A DNA stretch of 64,000 bases from Moringa oleifera. Lineage: Eukaryota; Streptophyta; Magnoliopsida; Brassicales; Moringaceae. A program made the translations under genes and the position numbers. Each line of letters begins with the position of its first letter. Position 1 is the first letter of the stretch. The notes below the pieces were generated by a model. That model saw only the letters and a list, made by a program, of their open reading frames with translations. It ran no database searches and was not told where the DNA came from. Below, piece after piece: positions 60,187 to 64,000 of the stretch. The DNA lies in the NCBI GenBank assembly GCA_021397835.1, contig JAJFZO010000658.1:2239501-2303500 (forward strand). The letters run 5' to 3'.

Positions 60187-61185
60187 TCAGCAATCTTCAC
60201 GTTGGTTTTATCCAGTTGACACCTTTGGCGGTGTGGCTTTTTTGGCCACCGAGAAAATGCGAGCTCCAGCTACAAGCCACATTTAGTTTTTTTTTTTTTT
60301 AATTAAATCAATTAATATTATTGCATCCCTTGCATTCACATTATAAATTTTAAAAATAACTTGTAATTTTAACTCACAACTTAACATGATTTTAATTTTA
60401 ACTCTTAATTTCAAGTTGATTTGATTATGTTAAAAATATTAATTTGATTTAATTTAAATTAAATTTAAATATGAATTAATCTAAAAAATTATAAATATTT
60501 TTATAATTAAAATATCACAAAAATAATTCAAATGAATGCTACATTTTGACTTAAAATTGAACAATTTTAACAATTTTAAATTTATAACTTATTTTAATGA
60601 ATTGTTTAATTTTTATAATATAATTTTATTAAAAAAATATACTTAGTACTAAAAATTTTGAATTTTTTTTGTTGTTAATTTGGATATTTCGTTATGTTTA
60701 CTTATAATTTTAAGTCAAAATTTTTTATATGATATTTTTTAATTTAAATATTTTTAGATTTTAAATTAATTAATAAATTATAGATTACATTTAATTGAAA
60801 CAACATATGTGACATTGAATTGAATTGAAGTTTGAGATTGAAATTAAAAAATTGTATAGTTCAATATTTTTATTTACATTTATACTTTAATAAAATATGT
60901 ATTTATGATAAAATTTAAATAAAAATGTCTTATTCTAAATATGATACAGTATAATGTTGTCCTTCTGGAACTCAGTAATCACGTAGCCAAACAGCTGATA
61001 ACCCCTCCAGATCTATTTTGTTTTGCAAAATCCACCCTTAAAAAGCCTTAATGGAAGTTTTAGTCCATGCAAAGAAAAACATTTCTTGCCTCCATTGCCA
61101 ACTGCAACAAAAGAAATCTACAGCAACCTCTCATGACCCTCAATTACTGATCAGTTCTCATCAGATCCAACAGAACTGGGCAACA
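60187..61185. other. intergenic between divergent genes
   Basis: Shared upstream region of the sHSP gene (minus) and COG7 (plus). 60285-60950 is very AT-rich with no frame. From 60960 GC rises toward the COG7 leader; an in-frame ATG at 61051 precedes the chosen COG7 start. Confidence 0.55.
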
Positions 61186-63970
61186 ATGATGCTGGATCTG
61201 GGTCCGTTCTCAGACGAGAAGTTTGACCCGAAGAAGTGGGTCAACTCGGCGTGCCAGGCTCGGCACCCGCAGGACTCACTGGAGAAGCACCTGGTGGATC
61301 TCGAGATGAAGCTGCAGATGGTCTCCGAAGAAATCGCCGCATCTCTCGAGGAGCAGAGCGCCTCCGCGCTTCTCCGTGTCCCGCGTGCCACTCGCGACGT
61401 GGTACGCCTTCGGGATGATGCTGTTTCCTTGCGCGGTTCGGTCGGAGGAATTCTTCAAAAGCTCAAGAAGGTGACTGTTTTCGCCTTTGACTCATTTTAT
61501 CTGTTTAGAGATATGAATTTCATGTTGCTTGGATCTTTGCTTTTTGAAAAAATGCGCTTTCCATGGGAGATGAACAATGTAGAGTTAGAGTGCTCAGTAT
61601 AACGAGCTCAACGTATCTAATTGGAATTTACAATGCCACTAACCGCGAATAAGATTCAATATCTAATGTTTGTGTCCGTCTATGTTTTTATAAGTGAAAC
61701 ATTGTGGATTCTGAAGTTGATTACGGAATTGAATTTTATGGGAGTCTAGGGACTGATGTGCTAGCGAGCTGTTATGGTTGGTCGTGGGGCATTTGTATTA
61801 TATGCATGCAAGCACAGATGGCGGAGACTAGGTGTTCTGCACATCAATTGGAATATGATCTAATGGAGTGCCTAGCTGTGAATTTTGCAGCCTAGGGTTG
61901 CCACGGAGAAGGAAGGGGGATGCCGCATCATTATTTTTCTATTTTTTTGAAATATTTTTTATGAGAGGGCTGAGTATGGGGTGCTGCATTGTGTTTGCAA
62001 GGTTCTGAACTTTTCATCTTTGGTTTGAGCAGTGTGCTATAGCATAGTATATTGCCTTAGTGTGCACAAATAATTAAATTAAGAGGAAGATCATAGATTA
62101 CAAGATATACTTTGTTAAATAGGTCCTTTGTTATCTGTCAAATATCTAGGTTAAGTTTGTTCTTCTACATGTGTGCCTATGTATAGAAAATGCTTTTTAG
62201 TTTTCTGGTTAGTGAAAGCTATTAGCGTTTTATTGTTCATTGAAACATGGATGGACATTTCCATTTATGTTTATTCGTCTCCCTCATTCTCTCAAAACTG
62301 ATTGGTTGTCATCTGCAGGCAGAGGGATCCTCAGCAGAGTCCATAGCTGCCCTAGCTAAAGTGGATACTGTTAAGCAGAGAATGGAAGCTGCATATGAGA
62401 CTTTGCAGGTAGGTTTTGCTGATGAATGGCATTTCCCTTATGATTGCCACTGGATTGACATCAGAGTGGAGCTTGGGAATGTTTTACGGGTATTTTATTT
62501 TTATCTATCAACAGGATGCTGCTGGGTTAACCCAATTAAGCTCGACTGTGGAAGATGTCTTTGCGAGTGGCGATCTTCCTCGGGCTGCAGAAACCTTGGC
62601 CAACATGAGGCATTGCTTGTCTGCTGTTGGGGAGGTAGTATTCCTGCTTAGGTGCTTCTATATCCTTTTTGTGGGTTCTTCTCTTCGTGAAAGCTGATGA
62701 TTTGCCCTTTCCATCCCTCTCTTCCAATTTCATTCATAGGTTGCTGAATTTGCCAATGTCAGAAAGCAGCTTGAGGTGTTAGAGGATAGATTAGATGCAA
62801 TGGTGCAGCCTCGTCTTACTGATGCATTATCCAATCGCAAGGTTAATTTTTTTTTCAAAATCTTTTTTAGGTGTTGATTTCTTTCAACTATTTGCAGTTG
62901 TCTCAAGTCTGTTTCAGTACGTTTAGAAGATTATTTGACAATTCTCTTCCTTTTAATTGATGCAGGTTGATATCGCGCAAGATTTGCGGGGAATTCTCAT
63001 CAGAATTGGGAGATTTAAGTCTCTGGAGTTACATTATACAAAAGTTCACCTCAAGCCAATAAAACAACTCTGGGAAGAGTTTGACTCAAGACAACGTGTT
63101 AATAGGCTTGCAAATGAGAAGAATGAAATTGAAAGGCTGTCAAGTAATAATGAACTGCAATCAACTTTGCCTACAATATCATTCTTGAGTTGGTTGCCAA
63201 GCTTTTATGATGAATTGCTGCTATATCTTGAACAGGAATGGAAATGGTACTGTTTGTATATTCAATTTCCAATTTTTACATTAAACATGATGGAGATGGA
63301 AATTTTATCATTCCTTAGCTTAACAATTTCATCCGAAATTATCATGTAACCATAATCTCCCATAAATTTCTTGAAGTAGTAAAATGCTGTGAAGAATTAC
63401 AGAAACTCATGATTGTTTCTGATTTTGAGAACAATGTGCTTGTGTGTTATCTTGCATTCATATTTTGGTTTCTTTCTTGTGTTTAGAACCATTTACTTGT
63501 GTCTTGTCTTGCATCTTCTTCTTCTTCTTATTATTATTACTACTACTACTACTACTTTGTTTCTGTTATTCAGAACAATTTGCTTGTGTCACATTTTATT
63601 ATTTGGTTCTTACAGGAGCAAAGTCTCAGCTCTGTTAAGCACTTACTTTTTAAATATGTTCGGAAGTTGACACATTACATCTTGTGAACTGAGCAATGTG
63701 ATCAGTAATTGTGTTCCTACCTTCTTTATAGGAAGAGGACAACTGGAATGACCTGATATTTATAAGATTTGCATTTTGTTTATTTTTGAGAATTTGAGCA
63801 TGTAACAAGAATTATTGTTTGCAGGTGTATGGATGCTTTTCCTGATGATTATAGAACACTTGTACCAAAGCTACTTATTGAGACAATGGGTGTTGTCGGG
63901 GCTAGTTTTGTCTTCCGTCTCAACCTTGCCACTGGGGAAGCTGTTCCTGAGACAAAAGCACTTGCTAAAG
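61186..63970 (+). CDS. COG7: conserved oligomeric Golgi complex subunit 7 (5' part)
   Basis: Six exons inside the window: 61186-61470, 62319-62408, 62515-62634, 62740-62841, 62966-63246 and 63825-63970. They give 341 residues, all phases closing, and the gene continues past position 64000. The start MMLDLGPFSDEKFDPKKWVN matches plant COG7; an upstream in-frame ATG (61051) would add 45 unrelated residues and is not used here. Blocks DSLEKHLVDLEMKLQ, RVPRATRDV and AAGLTQLSSTVEDVFASGDL are near-identical in the family. The protein belongs to lobe B of the COG tether, which holds vesicles for retrograde transport in the Golgi; loss in Arabidopsis disturbs embryo and meristem growth. Helical, coiled-coil-rich N-terminus as expected. 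Exon 6 ends at ALAKG, before a GT donor. Confidence 0.95.
63514..63556. repeat. compound trinucleotide microsatellite in COG7 intron 5
   Basis: Runs of CTT, ATT and ACT units follow each other in the intron between exons 5 and 6. Likely polymorphic in length. Confidence 0.85.
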
Positions 63971-64000
63971 GTCACATTTCAAGCTTGTAGTTCTGCTTAC

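Noticed and set aside
1..64000. CRISPR arrays, rRNA genes, complete tRNA genes
   Set aside because: None seen. The direct repeats found are tandem intron repeats without spacers, and no cloverleaf with proper arms was noticed.

Overview
This is nuclear DNA of a flowering plant, almost certainly a eudicot. Genes are split by many short GT-AG introns, the spaces between them are very AT-rich, and every recognisable protein is a plant-specific family or has a clear plant orthologue. The exact species cannot be read from the sequence. I assembled ten gene models by joining exons through splice sites that keep the frame and the family similarity. Eight lie on the minus strand; only the small gene at 48160 and the COG7 gene at the right edge are on the plus strand.

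Layout from left to right: a possible 5' end of an unidentified minus-strand gene (1.1-1.4 kb); a GPI-anchored SKU5-like (SKS) cell-wall protein (2.8-6.4 kb); a vacuolar acid invertase with the 9-nt mini-exon (9.7-12.8 kb); a trehalose-6-phosphate phosphatase with a long leader and a dense G-box/ABRE cluster upstream (17.8-23.8 kb); a BAG7-type co-chaperone (26.2-28.8 kb); an unrecognised single-exon coiled-coil membrane protein (29.7-30.4 kb); an RGF/GLV/CLEL signalling-peptide locus (31.5-33.0 kb); a RIN2/RIN3-type RING-CUE ubiquitin ligase spread over 8.7 kb, with a dead LINE in one intron and a 3 x 133-bp tandem repeat in another (35.6-44.3 kb); a 57-residue DUF4535-type protein (48.2 kb); a glycerol-3-phosphate transporter-like MFS permease with three P1BS phosphate-starvation sites upstream (52.0-55.3 kb); a mitochondrial small heat-shock protein with a heat-shock element (58.6-60.2 kb); and the first six exons of COG7, cut by the window end (61.2-64.0 kb).

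The genes do not form a pathway or cluster. Invertase and trehalose phosphatase both belong to sugar metabolism and signalling, and BAG7 and the small HSP to protein-folding stress, but this looks like ordinary gene order.

The most interesting locus is the signalling-peptide gene. One signal-peptide exon is followed by two separate exons in the same splice phase. Each encodes a different 13-residue DY...PP.HN peptide and its own stop. I found no second signal-peptide exon between them, so one gene may make two different secreted hormones by choosing its last exon.
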